In this document: in pieces, positions 32,308-42,789 of the stretch
Numbering within the stretch: position 1 is the stretch's first letter
Layout of the letters: each line of letters starts with the position of its first letter
From: Austropuccinia psidii
Lineage: Eukaryota; Basidiomycota; Pucciniomycetes; Pucciniales; Sphaerophragmiaceae
NCBI GenBank assembly: GCA_023105745.1
Contig: JALGQZ010000011.1
Coordinates: forward strand, 28,704,612-28,768,611
Length of the DNA: 64,000 nt
Direction: 5' to 3'
Notes under the pieces: model-generated
What the model saw: only the letters and a program-made list of their open reading frames with translations
What the model was told of the DNA's origin: nothing
The model's database searches: none
Made by a program: the position numbers and the translations under genes

Positions 32308-34395
32308 ATGGTGCATACCAGAAATGGAAGCAATTATTCAGTCCAGCCAGATGGATGTGGACATGGAAGAGGCAAGACCAAATCCAGAAGTGCCAAATCT
32401 TCCACAAGAAAGACACATCTGGAGGATGCCAGAGTTGCCCCCCATTCCCCAAGGTCTGTACCAACAGATTTTGACGTAAATTCTGAGCCTGAACTAATTT
32501 ATGATAATATTTCCAGGGCCGAACCATTTTCAAGTGGCAGCAATAGAAATATATCAGAGCCAGTACAAAAATTGGTTCAGAGCAGCCAAAGAAGAGGAAT
32601 GGGAAATCTGCCCAAGCCTTTGGCAGGGGGCCATGAACTCCTACTTACACATCAAGAGCTTTCTGGGTCAGGAGAAGACCATAGAACTCTTAGGAGGTTG
32701 GAGCCCCCTGTCTTGCAAAGACAAGGTCAAAAAGATAAAGAATTGGTTGAAGAACCAGAGTCTTTTATCCATAGACCAGAAGAAAGAGTTGGAAATGACT
32801 CCAACTTTGGAGACAGAGGCACCAGTGGCATCTACCAGCTCCAAACCAGCTCCAGAAGCATCCAAGGACAAGCCCAAAGGACCTCAAAAGAAACAGAGAG
32901 GTCCCAAGAGCCATCAAAGCAAGGGCAAAGGCAAAGCCAATTGGCACAGACCTTACCCACAAGGGTACAGGATCCCCAGATTGGAGCCTTCAGCAGTGGA
33001 CAGTGTCTTCAATATGGCCAGAACTCTTATGGAATTTACAGCCAAGGAGCAGGAAAGGATGAACAGGACTTTTCCACGCAAATAACTGATGTACATAGAA
33101 GTATTAGTGTAGAAATTGGCAAACTTGAGTCAAAGTTAAAGCAAATTACATTAGACATCAATGATTTAAAGAAAAGTAACAAGCAACATTCTGAATGGCA
33201 TCAATTGACAACTGTCACCCTTGAGTCAATTAGCAATTCTTGTGAAAGAATTGAGAACCAATGTCAAACTCAGAATAATGACACAGAGGATCCTTCCATT
33301 TTTAAAGTAAATGATAGACTTAAAACTCTTGAAGACCATGTCTTACAAATAGTTAAGAACACCAATCAATTTGCTATACATTTAGCAAAAAGTGACAGTG
33401 AGAGGCAGAAATTGAAAAATGAAATAATTGCAAGTGTGGAACAAATTCATAAGAATCATGAACCACATATGCCAAGACATTCTACACCATTGACTGAAGA
33501 AAAACTTTCTGTTAAAGAAAGTTTGACTCCATTCTTAGGAGAAAATGTTATTTCTGCAAAGGATATTCCCAAATTAGAAGAATGGCCAACATTCTCTGGT
33601 GAAGGAGAATACAGCCATATTGAATTCATCAGGACTATTGATATGTTGCAAGAAGACTTTAATATACCTGCTGAAATCATAGTAGGAAAATTACATTGTT
33701 TGTTTACCAAGACTGCAAAGAAATGGTATTACAAGATGAGAATAGATCATGGAAGACATGACTGGTCTTGGTGGAAATCTGAAGTGATTACCAAATGGGC
33801 CAATAATTCTTGGAGGTTTAAAATGGAGAATACTTTTGAAAATGCCATTTTTAACTCAGAAAAAAACGAACCACTTACTTGGTTCTTCAAACAAAAAGAC
33901 AGATTATCTGCTTTACACCCAGATATGTCTGACACTATAATTAATATGGAAATATTAAGAAAGTGTGGAGGAGAACTGGAACATGCTATCAAAAGCAGAT
34001 GTGTGGAACCCTGTTCAACAGAGGACTACATTAATGCTATGGAAGATATCATTACCAGAACAAGAATTGGTAAGACTTGGATTAGAAACCCAATAGAGTC
34101 CAAAATAGTCTCAAAGATTCCTAGAGAGGAAAGAAGACCAGAAAGACCTGTCTTAAAGTGTCATAAATGTGGAAGTACTTCACATTTAGCCAACACTTGC
34201 CCTAAGAAGACAAAGATCAATGAAGTTCAAGTCATTGAAGAAATTTGGTGTACTGAAGAGAAAGGAGAGTCTGATCAAGATTCTGCAGTCTCTGAAGATA
34301 CACCAGTGGAGGACTATCCCATTGAGAACATTTCAGCTTTCTTTGAGGTCACAGAAGTCCATACCCACTTACCACAGTACAGTGAAGATTGCTGA
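32308..34395 (+). CDS. Ret-C Gag (N-terminus fused by an indel)
   Basis: Open from ATG 32308 to TGA 34393-34395. Up to about 32610 the protein matches the ORF1 N-terminus of Ret-B (SEPEL, GSNR, EPVQ, MGNL). From there to 33085 the ORF1 homologue moves to another frame (32501-33085) while this frame stays open by overlap. After 33085 it is true Gag: coiled-coil-like stretch, capsid-like domain (EWPTFSGEGEYSHIEFIRT; RCVEPCSTEDYINAMEDI) and an intact CX2CX4HX4C zinc knuckle (34159-34200). The junction near 32610 therefore reflects a single-base indel relative to Ret-B, and the 695-residue product is a hybrid. TGA 34393-34395 has no counterpart in Ret-B, where Gag reads directly into protease. 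Confidence 0.85.
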   Translation: MVHTRNGSNYSVQPDGCGHGRGKTKSRSAKSSTRKTHLEDARVAPHSPRSVPTDFDVNSEPELIYDNISRAEPFSSGSNRNISEPVQKLVQSSQRRGMGNLPKPLAGGHELLLTHQELSGSGEDHRTLRRLEPPVLQRQGQKDKELVEEPESFIHRPEERVGNDSNFGDRGTSGIYQLQTSSRSIQGQAQRTSKETERSQEPSKQGQRQSQLAQTLPTRVQDPQIGAFSSGQCLQYGQNSYGIYSQGAGKDEQDFSTQITDVHRSISVEIGKLESKLKQITLDINDLKKSNKQHSEWHQLTTVTLESISNSCERIENQCQTQNNDTEDPSIFKVNDRLKTLEDHVLQIVKNTNQFAIHLAKSDSERQKLKNEIIASVEQIHKNHEPHMPRHSTPLTEEKLSVKESLTPFLGENVISAKDIPKLEEWPTFSGEGEYSHIEFIRTIDMLQEDFNIPAEIIVGKLHCLFTKTAKKWYYKMRIDHGRHDWSWWKSEVITKWANNSWRFKMENTFENAIFNSEKNEPLTWFFKQKDRLSALHPDMSDTIINMEILRKCGGELEHAIKSRCVEPCSTEDYINAMEDIITRTRIGKTWIRNPIESKIVSKIPREERRPERPVLKCHKCGSTSHLANTCPKKTKINEVQVIEEIWCTEEKGESDQDSAVSEDTPVEDYPIENISAFFEVTEVHTHLPQYSEDC
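32501..33085 (+). CDS. Ret-C ORF1 body, overlapping Gag in another frame
   Basis: 194 codons open in the +1 frame relative to Gag. From about codon 45 it is homologous to ORF1 of Ret-B: GGWSPLSCK...KKIK, EAPVASTSSKP, GYRIPRL, VFNMARTLMEF, and FPRK just before the stop TAA 33083-33085. In Ret-B this body is continuous with the ORF1 N-terminus; here the N-terminus (32308 to about 32610) is in the Gag frame. No known domain; basic and Lys-rich. The product is unknown. Confidence 0.72.
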   Translation: MIIFPGPNHFQVAAIEIYQSQYKNWFRAAKEEEWEICPSLWQGAMNSYLHIKSFLGQEKTIELLGGWSPLSCKDKVKKIKNWLKNQSLLSIDQKKELEMTPTLETEAPVASTSSKPAPEASKDKPKGPQKKQRGPKSHQSKGKGKANWHRPYPQGYRIPRLEPSAVDSVFNMARTLMEFTAKEQERMNRTFPRK

Positions 34396-37300
34396 AAACT
34401 GATCAATATCCAAGATGCCAGAATGTGTAAAACAAAACCTGCTAAAGGAAAGGGTTATACTGCTGGAGCATCCTGTATCACATCAGTTCTGATGAGTGAT
34501 ATTGAAGCCAAAGTGAATTTGGATACAGGGGCATTTTGCACTTGTATTGGCAAAGATTATTTCCAAATTATACTTCCTGAATGGAAAAACCATCTATTAC
34601 CAATAGAAGGTGTACAATTCAGTAGTGCCAGTAACAATATGTACCCCTTGGGCATATTGGACACTAATATTGTATTCCCACATCCAGCAGGAAGTGTAAG
34701 AATGAAAACTGAGATTGTATTAATGGATAATTGCACATCTCACCACATCATTCTTGGAAATGATTACTTGAATATTTATGGTATTGATATAAATAACCAT
34801 AAAGACAGATATTTCACAATTGGAGATAACAAAAGGCAAAAATTTGCTTTCTCCAATATGCCAAAACAGATATCTGTAGTATCTTCTGTCAAAGATACTT
34901 ACAAAGATGAATTTGTGTCTAAACAACTTGTTGAAGCACAAATTAATCCATCATTGTCACCAAAGATGAGGAATGAACTTATTGATGTATTATATACATA
35001 AAATAATGCATTTGCATCTGATAATGAACCATTAGGCGCTATAAGGGGACATGAAATTGATATTACTCTTAATATTGATAGACCATATCCTCCAGTACTT
35101 AGAAGACCAGCTTATCCAGCCAGTCCCAGAGATAGAGAGGCCTTGGAAAGACATATCCAAGAGTTAATCCAACTTGGTGTACTAAGGAAAGTAGGCCATA
35201 ATGAGGAGGTTGAAGTGACAACACCTGTTATCATTGCTTGGCATAATGATAAGTCAAGAATGGTTGGAGATTTTAGAGCTTTGAATACCTACACAGTTCC
35301 AGATAGGTATCCAATCCCTAGAATCCAAGAAACCTTGACTCAATTGTCTAAAGCCAGGTATATAACATCAATGGATGCATTGAAAGGCTTCCACTAAAAT
35401 GTTTTGACGCCTAAAGCTAGGAAATTGCATAGAATTATCACTCACTGTGGTATTTATGAGTATCTTAGAATGCCATTTGGCATTAAAAATGCTCCATCTC
35501 ATTATCAAAGAATGATGAATACCATCTTCCCCACAGAATTGTCTGAAGGATGGCTTATCATTTATATTGATGATATTATCATATGTTCTGACTCATGGTC
35601 TTTGAACCTTGAAAGACTTGCAAGAGTACTTCATAAAGTTGCAGAAGTGAACATGAAAATTTCACTTAAGAAATGCAATTTTGGTTTTGAAGAACTCAAA
35701 GCATTAGGACATGTTGTTTCTGGTTTGAGCTTGGGTATTGACAAGAATAAAGTGGCAGCAGTGTTACTTAAGCCAATACCCCAGAATAAAAAAGAAATGA
35801 TGTCTTTTCTTACATTTGCTAGTTACTATAGGCAACACTTGAAAGATTTTGCAATTCTAGCCAAATCACTCTATAGAATCTGTCATCAACAGACTGTATT
35901 TGAGATGACACAGGAAAGAATTAAAGCTTATGAGAAGATAAAGAAAGCCCTTACAGAAGCATCTTTACTCCTCATGCCTGACTGGAATATTCCTTTTAAG
36001 TTGTACATTGATGCATGTGGAGATGGATTAGGGGCAGCCTTACATCAAGTCCAAATTATTGATGACAAACCTACAGAAGGACCAGTTTGTTATATCTCAA
36101 GGCAAATCAAACCAACATAGGCCAGATATGGTGCAAGCCAAATGGAGTGCTTATGTTTGGTATGGGCACTTGAGAAATTACACTATTACCTTGATGGCAG
36201 TGTTTTTGAAGTGATAACTGACTGTAATGCTGTAAAATCACTTCTTAACATGAAAACTCCCAACAGACATATGTTGAGATGGCAAATAGCCATTCAAGAA
36301 TATAGAGGAAACATGACTATAGTTCATAAAGCAGGAAACATTCACAAAAATGCTGATGGACTTAGTAGATGGGCTTTAGCCAACACTCCTGATAACCCAG
36401 CTTATGTACCTTTGGAAGCTGAACCACAGATTCCAATTGAAGGAATTAAAATAACTGATATTGGGACTGAATTCTTTGAAGAGGTCAGAGAGTCTTATAA
36501 ACAAGACAAGAATTGCCATATCTTGACTTCTTTATTGGATAAAGACTGCAAAGACACATCTTTGGTTAATGCACTAGATGAAGTTTGGAAAAATTCCTAT
36601 TCTGAAGGAAGATTTCACTTGTTTGATGGGATTATTTACCATAGAACAAAACATTCTTGTGTGATGACACTGTGTAGTAGATTGCTTATCAATACCATTC
36701 TTCATGAATGCCATGATAGCATTTACTCTGGACACCTATCAGAAGACAGAACACTTGAAAAAGTGAAGAACTGTGCATGGTGGCCATCTTGGAGAAAAGA
36801 AACCATTGAGTATTGCCATACCTGTGATAGATGCCAGAAAGCAAACAGGAGTACAGGCAAGAAATTTGGATTGATGATCCATATTCAAGAACCAAAATCC
36901 CCTTGGGAAGTTGTTCACATGGATTGGGTCACAGCACTTCCTCCAAGTGGTGACAAAAGTTATAATGCTTGCTTAGTCATTGTAGACAGATATAGCAAAA
37001 CTCCCATATTCTTACCATGTCATAAAGATGACACTGCTATGGATACAGCTCTTCTTTTATGGAGTAGAGTTATTTCTAATACAGGATTATTTAAGAATAT
37101 CATAAGTGACAGAGATCCCAAATTCACATCTGCACTTTGGACCAATCTTCATAGATTGTTTGGGACTAAGTTATCATTCTCTACAGCATATCACCCTCAA
37201 ACAGATGGGCTAGCAGAGAGGATGATTCAGACTTTAGAAGACATGATCAGGAGATTCTGTGCTTATGGATTAGAATTCAAAGACTCAGATGGCTTTACCC

Positions 37301-38016
37301 ATGACTGGTGCACTCTGATACCTGCATTAGAATTGGCATACAAGACGTCAGTCCATTCTTCCACAGGACAAACTCCTGCTATGTTAGAGAAAGGATGGAA
37401 TCCAAGACTCCCAGCAGATACACTGAGGAAAGACTTGATTGACATTCATCCTACAGCTTCCAGCTTCAAGATAATGCTTGATCAAGTAAAACATCATGCA
37501 AAAAAAAGTATGGATGATGCTTTTGATTATGCAAAACAGAAGTGGGACAAGAGTCATAAAGTACCAGACTTCAAAGTAGGGGACTTAGTTTTAGTTTCAA
37601 CCTTGAATTTTAATAATATCAAAGGCCCAAAGAAACATAAAGATTCTTATGTAGGACCTTTTGTTATTGTTGCCTTACATGGAACCAATGCAGTTCAAGT
37701 GGAATTGAGTGGTGAATTGGAAAATAAACACCCCACCTTTCCAGTCAGCTTGTTAAAACCTTATCAACCAGCTGATAAAGAATTGTTTCCTTTAAGGAAC
37801 CCAACTCCTTTAACTGTACCACCTGTGGAGCAGAATGAAGACAAAAAGATAAAGAAAGTCATTAAAGAAAGGAGACTTAGGGGTAAAAATCAAAGAGAAT
37901 ATCTTGTCAGATATAGAAATCCAGTACATGAAGATGAATGGATGGCAGAATCAGAAATACCTGACTCAGATAAACTCTTAAGAAGATTTAGAAATGAAAG
38001 AAGGCCACAAGCCTGA
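34396..38016 (+). pseudogene. Ret-C Pol with three nonsense codons
   Basis: Same frame as Gag. Protease (LDTGAFCTCIG near 34520), reverse transcriptase (YIDD 35563-35574), RNase H ([15 protein letters not shown] near 36010), integrase (HECH...CHTCDRC, HMDW, ISDRD, LAERM) and a C-terminal chromodomain-like segment ([15 protein letters not shown]) ending at TGA 38014-38016. In-frame stops: TAA 34999-35001 (Lys in Ret-B), TAA 35395-35397 (Gln in Ret-B) and TAG 36118-36120 (Glu in Ret-B). Each is one base away from the Ret-B codon type. The catalytic motifs themselves are intact. Confidence 0.93.
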
Positions 38017-38144
38017 ATATGTCTATAAATGTGCTTTAAATTACTTGATCTGAGTAATGTGAAGAGGTTGGACAGTGGACATTAACCCCCTTTGGGGCCT
38101 TATTCTTTTATCACTAAAAGAATTGTAGTACAATTTTATTTTTT

Positions 38145-38156
38145 GGTGGGAGGGAA
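38145..38156 (+). promoter_or_regulatory. Polypurine tract of Ret-C
   Basis: GGTGGGAGGGAA directly before the 3' LTR, after a T-run. One base differs from the Ret-B tract. Confidence 0.8.
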
Positions 38157-40078
38157 TGTGAGCCTTGAGGTATATTTTACATACCCAAATAGGCCACAAT
38201 TATCTTAAAAAGAAATTTTGAATTATGCAAAACTCATAAGTCATGCATATATCCAAAATTCATCATTTTCAATTTCAGAAAAGATGAATAACTTTTTATT
38301 GAGTAAGTAAATCCATGGATTTAAGACCAGATTTGGATTCTACACAAAAGTTCACCTAGGGTAGCTCCATAGAGTGAATAAGCTCAATTTAAGTATTTGA
38401 GGTGGTAAGATGGAAAATACTTCAATACCACATCATTAATACCACATAAAAGATTGGTGAAAATTTTTGTTTTTCTTGATTTTTAGCCAAAATAATGGGA
38501 AAGTGAGAAATCCCATGTTACATATACACTAAGAATAGTGTTATGCATGTTTTGAGCACTTGATATCATTGTATTCTTACATGGACTTTTGGTACACCCA
38601 TAGTGGATATCTCACTTTAAGCTTAAATTACTATTTTGACGTAAAAAATAGGCAAGGGGGACAAAAGACATCAAAGAGAGCCAGGGTACCCAACTTCTGA
38701 GGCCTCAGAGGCGTGGATAGCTCCAAAGCATGGATCCATTGCTCATCTTGGCCCAATTGGTAAACTAAAACTCTTTGGGAACTTGGTTACCAAGTTACAA
38801 CTACTGTAAAACACCAGAAAATAGCAAATAACCTGCTATTTTGACGTGCCAAGGAGGTAATGAGCTACTTACACTCCTGTAACCATGTCAATTACTAATG
38901 ACTTTCCATGGATAAACCCCAAAAGAGTAATTAAAACCCTTTTGGGACCCATATTAATTGATTTACCTCATAGCAACCAGCAAAACACTGCTATTTGCAA
39001 TTCTACGTAGAAATGAGGTAAAAACTTCAAAACTTCATTAAAAATACAATTCTTAATGAATCTTTCTGAAACCTTCAGGACTAAAGGAGAACTGTATTAT
39101 CTATGGTACAACCAAAAATAATTACAGTCTTACTAGTAAAATTACAAGTTTTACTTACAGTCCATTTTTGGTTATTCTACGTGAAACACTGAATCTTCAA
39201 AAATTCACAGTAATTACAACCTGTGATTAAATTAGCAATAACATTGATAACTTTGAGAAATCAATGATTATTTTAGAATAAAAGAAGATTTACAAGTGTT
39301 ACTCCTTTTATTCTTAACCATATTGGGGTTGGTAGTCACGTAAAAGCATCAATTAAGTAATTATGATAATCTTACGTGACAACTGATGATGCAATCAATA
39401 ATCCAAAAAGGTTTATTGTTTTATCACTCACTGGGTTTTCAGTTTGCTCCATGGCACGCCTCTGTGAGCTGTTGTTGACTTAAAAGAGGCCTCCTCTTGC
39501 TGTTTTTTCCAATAATCATCTTATCAATTTATTAAATCATTATTACCAACAAGTAAGTATTAGTTACAGCTATTCTTAAGTGTTTTAAATCTTTCAGAAT
39601 CAACCAGAAAGACGTGAAATCATAGAATCCAACTATATATTGTTGTAATACTGTTTTAAATCCTTTTGATCCCTTAAATCCACAATTCCACGTCAAATTT
39701 CTCTACTTTTATCTATCAATAAGTTCTTTGGAGTATTAGTGAGTCATTTATCTTTAATTCTTAAAGTTTTTCTCTAGTAATAGTTTTCTTCAAGAATTAT
39801 CTTTATAATTATTCTTGTAAAAGATAATTATATATTAAAATAATTTTATTATTTTAATAAAAGAAGTTTTTATTATTAAATTCTTCTTGTAATTGATTCT
39901 TGTAGACAGTTACTGCTCACTGTTATAATCACTAGTAGTGTATAACACGTGAAAGAAATAATTTTATAATTATTTAATTGTGGTTATAATAATTTTTTAT
40001 TATTATATTTCATAAGAACAGAAATAGTACTGTTGAGTAATAGTAATATTATCATCAGTTTCATAGTCACATCTTACA
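38157..40078 (+). repeat. 3' LTR of Ret-C
   Basis: 1922 bp, same length as the 5' copy with few substitutions and no indel noticed. Followed by the duplication TTTTC (40079-40083). Confidence 0.95.
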
Positions 40079-40083
40079 TTTTC

Positions 40084-40931
40084 ATTACATCATCAAAACT
40101 CTAATTTTGATGATTTTTCTTGTAACTCATCTTTTCTGTCAAAATTCAATATTTTAAACTTCAAACCTTGATTTCAGGGGGTTATACCCTGAATTTAATA
40201 ATAACAATTACATCATTCTTCACGAATGAACTAGTAGAATCCAACTGTATACTTCTTTTTAAGTTTGGACCACTTTCACAACAAAGTGGTCAACAGCTCT
40301 GTTGATTTTTATCAATATTTCATCATAGGTTTTAGCCTTGTTTATAATTTGTAAAATAACGTTCATATCTGTGTTCTTACAGTAATTACGTGGTAACTTT
40401 ATTTTTGGTTCATCATTCTATCATGTATAGTTTAGGAGATATTAGCTATGATCCTTGAATATATGCGTTGACCAAAAAAGTGCATATATTCAGGTTAATT
40501 CCTTAAGTATTAACTTTGGGAATTAGCTTATCAATTGTTTTATGTGTGGAATTTTGTGGGGAATCCACTGGTACAGTTTATTTCACATTTTGTTTCATTA
40601 GGTCTTGAGATAAATAAGGATTTATGGTTTTTATAAGGTATTATACCTTATAATTCATTAAATATTGACTTTACAGATATGCCATAAAAATGGTATATGT
40701 GTATTTTTCCATGGGGAATCCAATGGTACAATTTACTTTACATGTTTATTCATTGGTTTTCGAGTTAAACCAATTTTTGTACCAATTTATGGTATTTTTT
40801 GTATATTTAAGTAATTATTTTTGATGTATAATTATTCTAAGTAATTTTAATATAATTATATTAAAGGTATGATTATTCTTAGTCTTTTTTGTGACCTTTT
40901 TGGGTATGTGGTCATATCTCAAAGGCTCACA
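40084..40931 (-). repeat. 5' LTR of Ret-B, remaining part
   Basis: Continues 29801 and matches 21128-21975 of the other Ret-B LTR. It ends AAAGGCTCACA at 40931, followed by the AAACC duplication (40932-40936). Confidence 0.93.
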
Positions 40932-40936
40932 AAACC

Positions 40937-41684
40937 TCTTCTCTCACAGGAAGAAGGTTCTTTACTCAACTTCCTTTATCACTGGTAGATCTGGAAAATG
41001 GCTTAAATTATATCTCTCAAATATCTCCAATGAAGGAACTTCCTATTTTCTGACAAATTAGGAATTATTTGAAACCCATTATTCACACGGTTTGCGGATT
41101 AAAATGACTTTGGGAAAGCTGAAAAACAGTCAGATAAACTCAAGATGAAGAAAAGTGGTCATATCTCTTTAAACATTGCTGATTTCAGATACTTAATGTC
41201 AAGAATTGGAGATTGGGGAAAAGAGGAATATATTCATTTTTATGGAAGAGGCTTTGAATCAAGGGTGTTCTAATAATAGGCTTCTCACTATGGTAATGGT
41301 GATAGCCTTCAAGAACTAATGGATATTAATCTTGAGCTGAATATGAGGTATGGTGAGAGGCAGAAGGAAAAGGGTAGTCATAAAGAGAAGAAAACACCAG
41401 TTTCTGGGACCAATTCCTTCATGACTCCTCAAAATTCATCTTTCAAGACGTCTCATCACCAGAAGAATAAAAAGGGGAACAATTTTCCAGTTTCTAAGGA
41501 TAAGCCCCATCCTTCTCCCCTCAATAAGGACAAAAAATCAATTGGTTTTGAAAAGGAGACAAGAATTACAAAATGATTATGCCCTTATTGTTGTGGAAAG
41601 CATATAATTTGAAAATTCTTCAAGATGCCTCAGAATAGGCCTGCACCATCAAGAGGTTTCCCTGGCAAGCAGGGAAAAGCCTGA
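40937..41684 (+). pseudogene. Ret-A Gag, second part
   Basis: Resumes the Gag cut at 19970: the segment matching FSDRKKVLYSTSFLTGRAGKW of Ret-D follows directly. It has several stops and frameshifts up to about 41310, then an open stretch (ELNMRYGERQKEKGSHKEKK). The zinc knuckle is decayed (CPYCCGKHII, then a stop). It ends GKQGKA then TGA (41682-41684), the same ending as in Ret-D. Confidence 0.88.
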
Positions 41685-41732
41685 GTGGGAATCATGATGT
41701 GTTCAATGGTTCTCACTTTCCTTCAAGAGCAC
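41672..41732 (+). promoter_or_regulatory. -1 ribosomal frameshift signal of Ret-A
   Basis: In-frame slippery heptamer G GGA AAA (41672-41678), 6-nt spacer GCCTGA containing the Gag stop, stem GTGGGAA/TTCTCAC (41685-41691 with 41710-41716), and possible loop pairing GTGTTC (41699-41704) with GAGCAC (41727-41732). The same layout occurs in Ret-D. The shift leads into the pol frame. Confidence 0.7.
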
Positions 41733-42057
41733 AACTGTGCACTATGAATACTAGTGTCAAGAAGTCTTTAAGTTATCTTATTTTTGCTTCTGTCTCTGAT
41801 ATTTCTTATAGTCTTCTCATTGATTCTGATGCTACAAAATCTTTTATTGAGAAGAATTTTGTCCTCAAGTACTCATCAACTATGTCAGTGCTCCCAGGAG
41901 AGATTCCTCTTGGCATTCTTTATTCAAATGAATAAACTTCTTTGTTCATCACCCATTATACCAAGTGGGTTGTTGCCTTGCCTTCATTCCCAAGCTTTGA
42001 ATGGGACTTCTTTATCATAGATTCCTCCAAGGGAGAAGACCTCATTTTGGCTATTGT
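41678..42057 (+). pseudogene. Ret-A Pol, first part (protease region)
   Basis: In the -1 frame relative to Gag. Homologous to the Ret-D segment beginning VFNSSHLF (here VFNGSHFPS, then [14 protein letters not shown]). The protease site reads LIDSDATKSF, so the D-S-G triad is D-S-D. It is cut by the solo LTR at 42058. Confidence 0.85.
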
Positions 42058-42789
42058 TGTCACATGAGCTCTTCTAAGTGAAGAGGGCCTGGCACTCAGT
42101 AAGCTGGGACTTAATTATGGAGGGCTCAGGATATGGTAAGAAAAGAGTACACTTAAGAGTGGTAAGAGATTAATTGCTAAATAAAACAATATAAGAAACA
42201 GCAGCAACAAATGGTAAGAGTAAGAATAAAAAAGCCAACCACAAACAAGTCCAAGTCCACTGTTTCAACCTGTCAGAATGGAAAGAGAAGGTTTGATAAG
42301 GATATGGCCACCCAACTCATACTATACAGGCAAAGACTAACCTAAAATTAAATAATTATAATATGCAAAAAATAAGGATAAGAATAATTATAAAATAATG
42401 AATATACTAAATTAATTAACTGGGGAAAAGTCCCCAGGGGGGAGAAAGAGGGGCTGGTATATGTGAGAATCACCAGCCCTAATCCAGACAGAGAATTTTC
42501 ATGAGAAGATTTTATGATTGAATTGAGTCTGGTCAATTCAGGTCCTGTACAGATGTATAGGATTTGTACAAGAGGAGTGGTGGTATTGAGTGATCATACA
42601 GTTTGGAAATGGTGTATCCAAACTGTATTGGGTAATTCCAACCTGTACAAGTATTGACAGACTGTATGCATGTTTCAGCAAGGAAGATTGCTGACACTGA
42701 ATGCTGATACACACAGTGGATTTGCTGGTTTGAGGTGTTTGAGTGGGTGTAAGTATGAATACCCTTACCCCTGATTAGTGGTTGTTACA
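42058..42789 (-). mobile_element. Solo LTR of the Ret-A/Ret-D family in Ret-A pol
   Basis: Reverse complement of the Ret-D LTR: TGTCACATGAGCTCTTC at the left, GGTTGTTACA at the right, 732 bp. The flanks ATTGT and ATCAT are not a clean duplication. A member of the same family therefore jumped into Ret-A and was reduced to an LTR. Confidence 0.92.

Larger units (their letters stand above)
29802..40078 (+). mobile_element. Ret-C: young chromodomain Ty3 element inside the Ret-B LTR
   Basis: Two LTRs of the same length (29802-31723 and 38157-40078, 1922 bp each) flanked by a perfect TTTTC duplication (29797-29801 and 40079-40083). By eye the LTRs differ at roughly 25-30 positions, so it is the youngest insertion here. 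The internal region (31724-38156) has primer site, leader exon, ORF1, Gag, Pol and purine tract. Pol carries three nonsense codons and a UGA separates Gag from protease. Confidence 0.96.
19971..40931 (-). mobile_element. Ret-B: chromodomain Ty3 element inserted in Ret-A gag
   Basis: Minus-strand element with 3' LTR 19971-21975 and 5' LTR 28626-29801 plus 40084-40931, the latter split by Ret-C. A perfect 5-bp duplication AAACC flanks it (19966-19970 and 40932-40936). The internal part (21976-28625) holds, in order on the minus strand, primer site, leader exon, ORF1, Gag, protease, reverse transcriptase, RNase H, integrase and chromodomain. Two nonsense codons break Gag-Pol, but the last 1137 codons are open. 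Confidence 0.95.

Noticed and set aside
34393..34395. UGA between Gag and protease of Ret-C as a programmed readthrough stop
   Set aside because: Ret-B reads through this point without any stop, so it is more simply a nonsense mutation. Kept open only if other copies share it.
20000..40931. Repeat-induced point mutation as the cause of all stops
   Set aside because: Stops include probable transversions as well as transitions, and no strong dinucleotide bias could be established by eye. A computed transition index would be needed.
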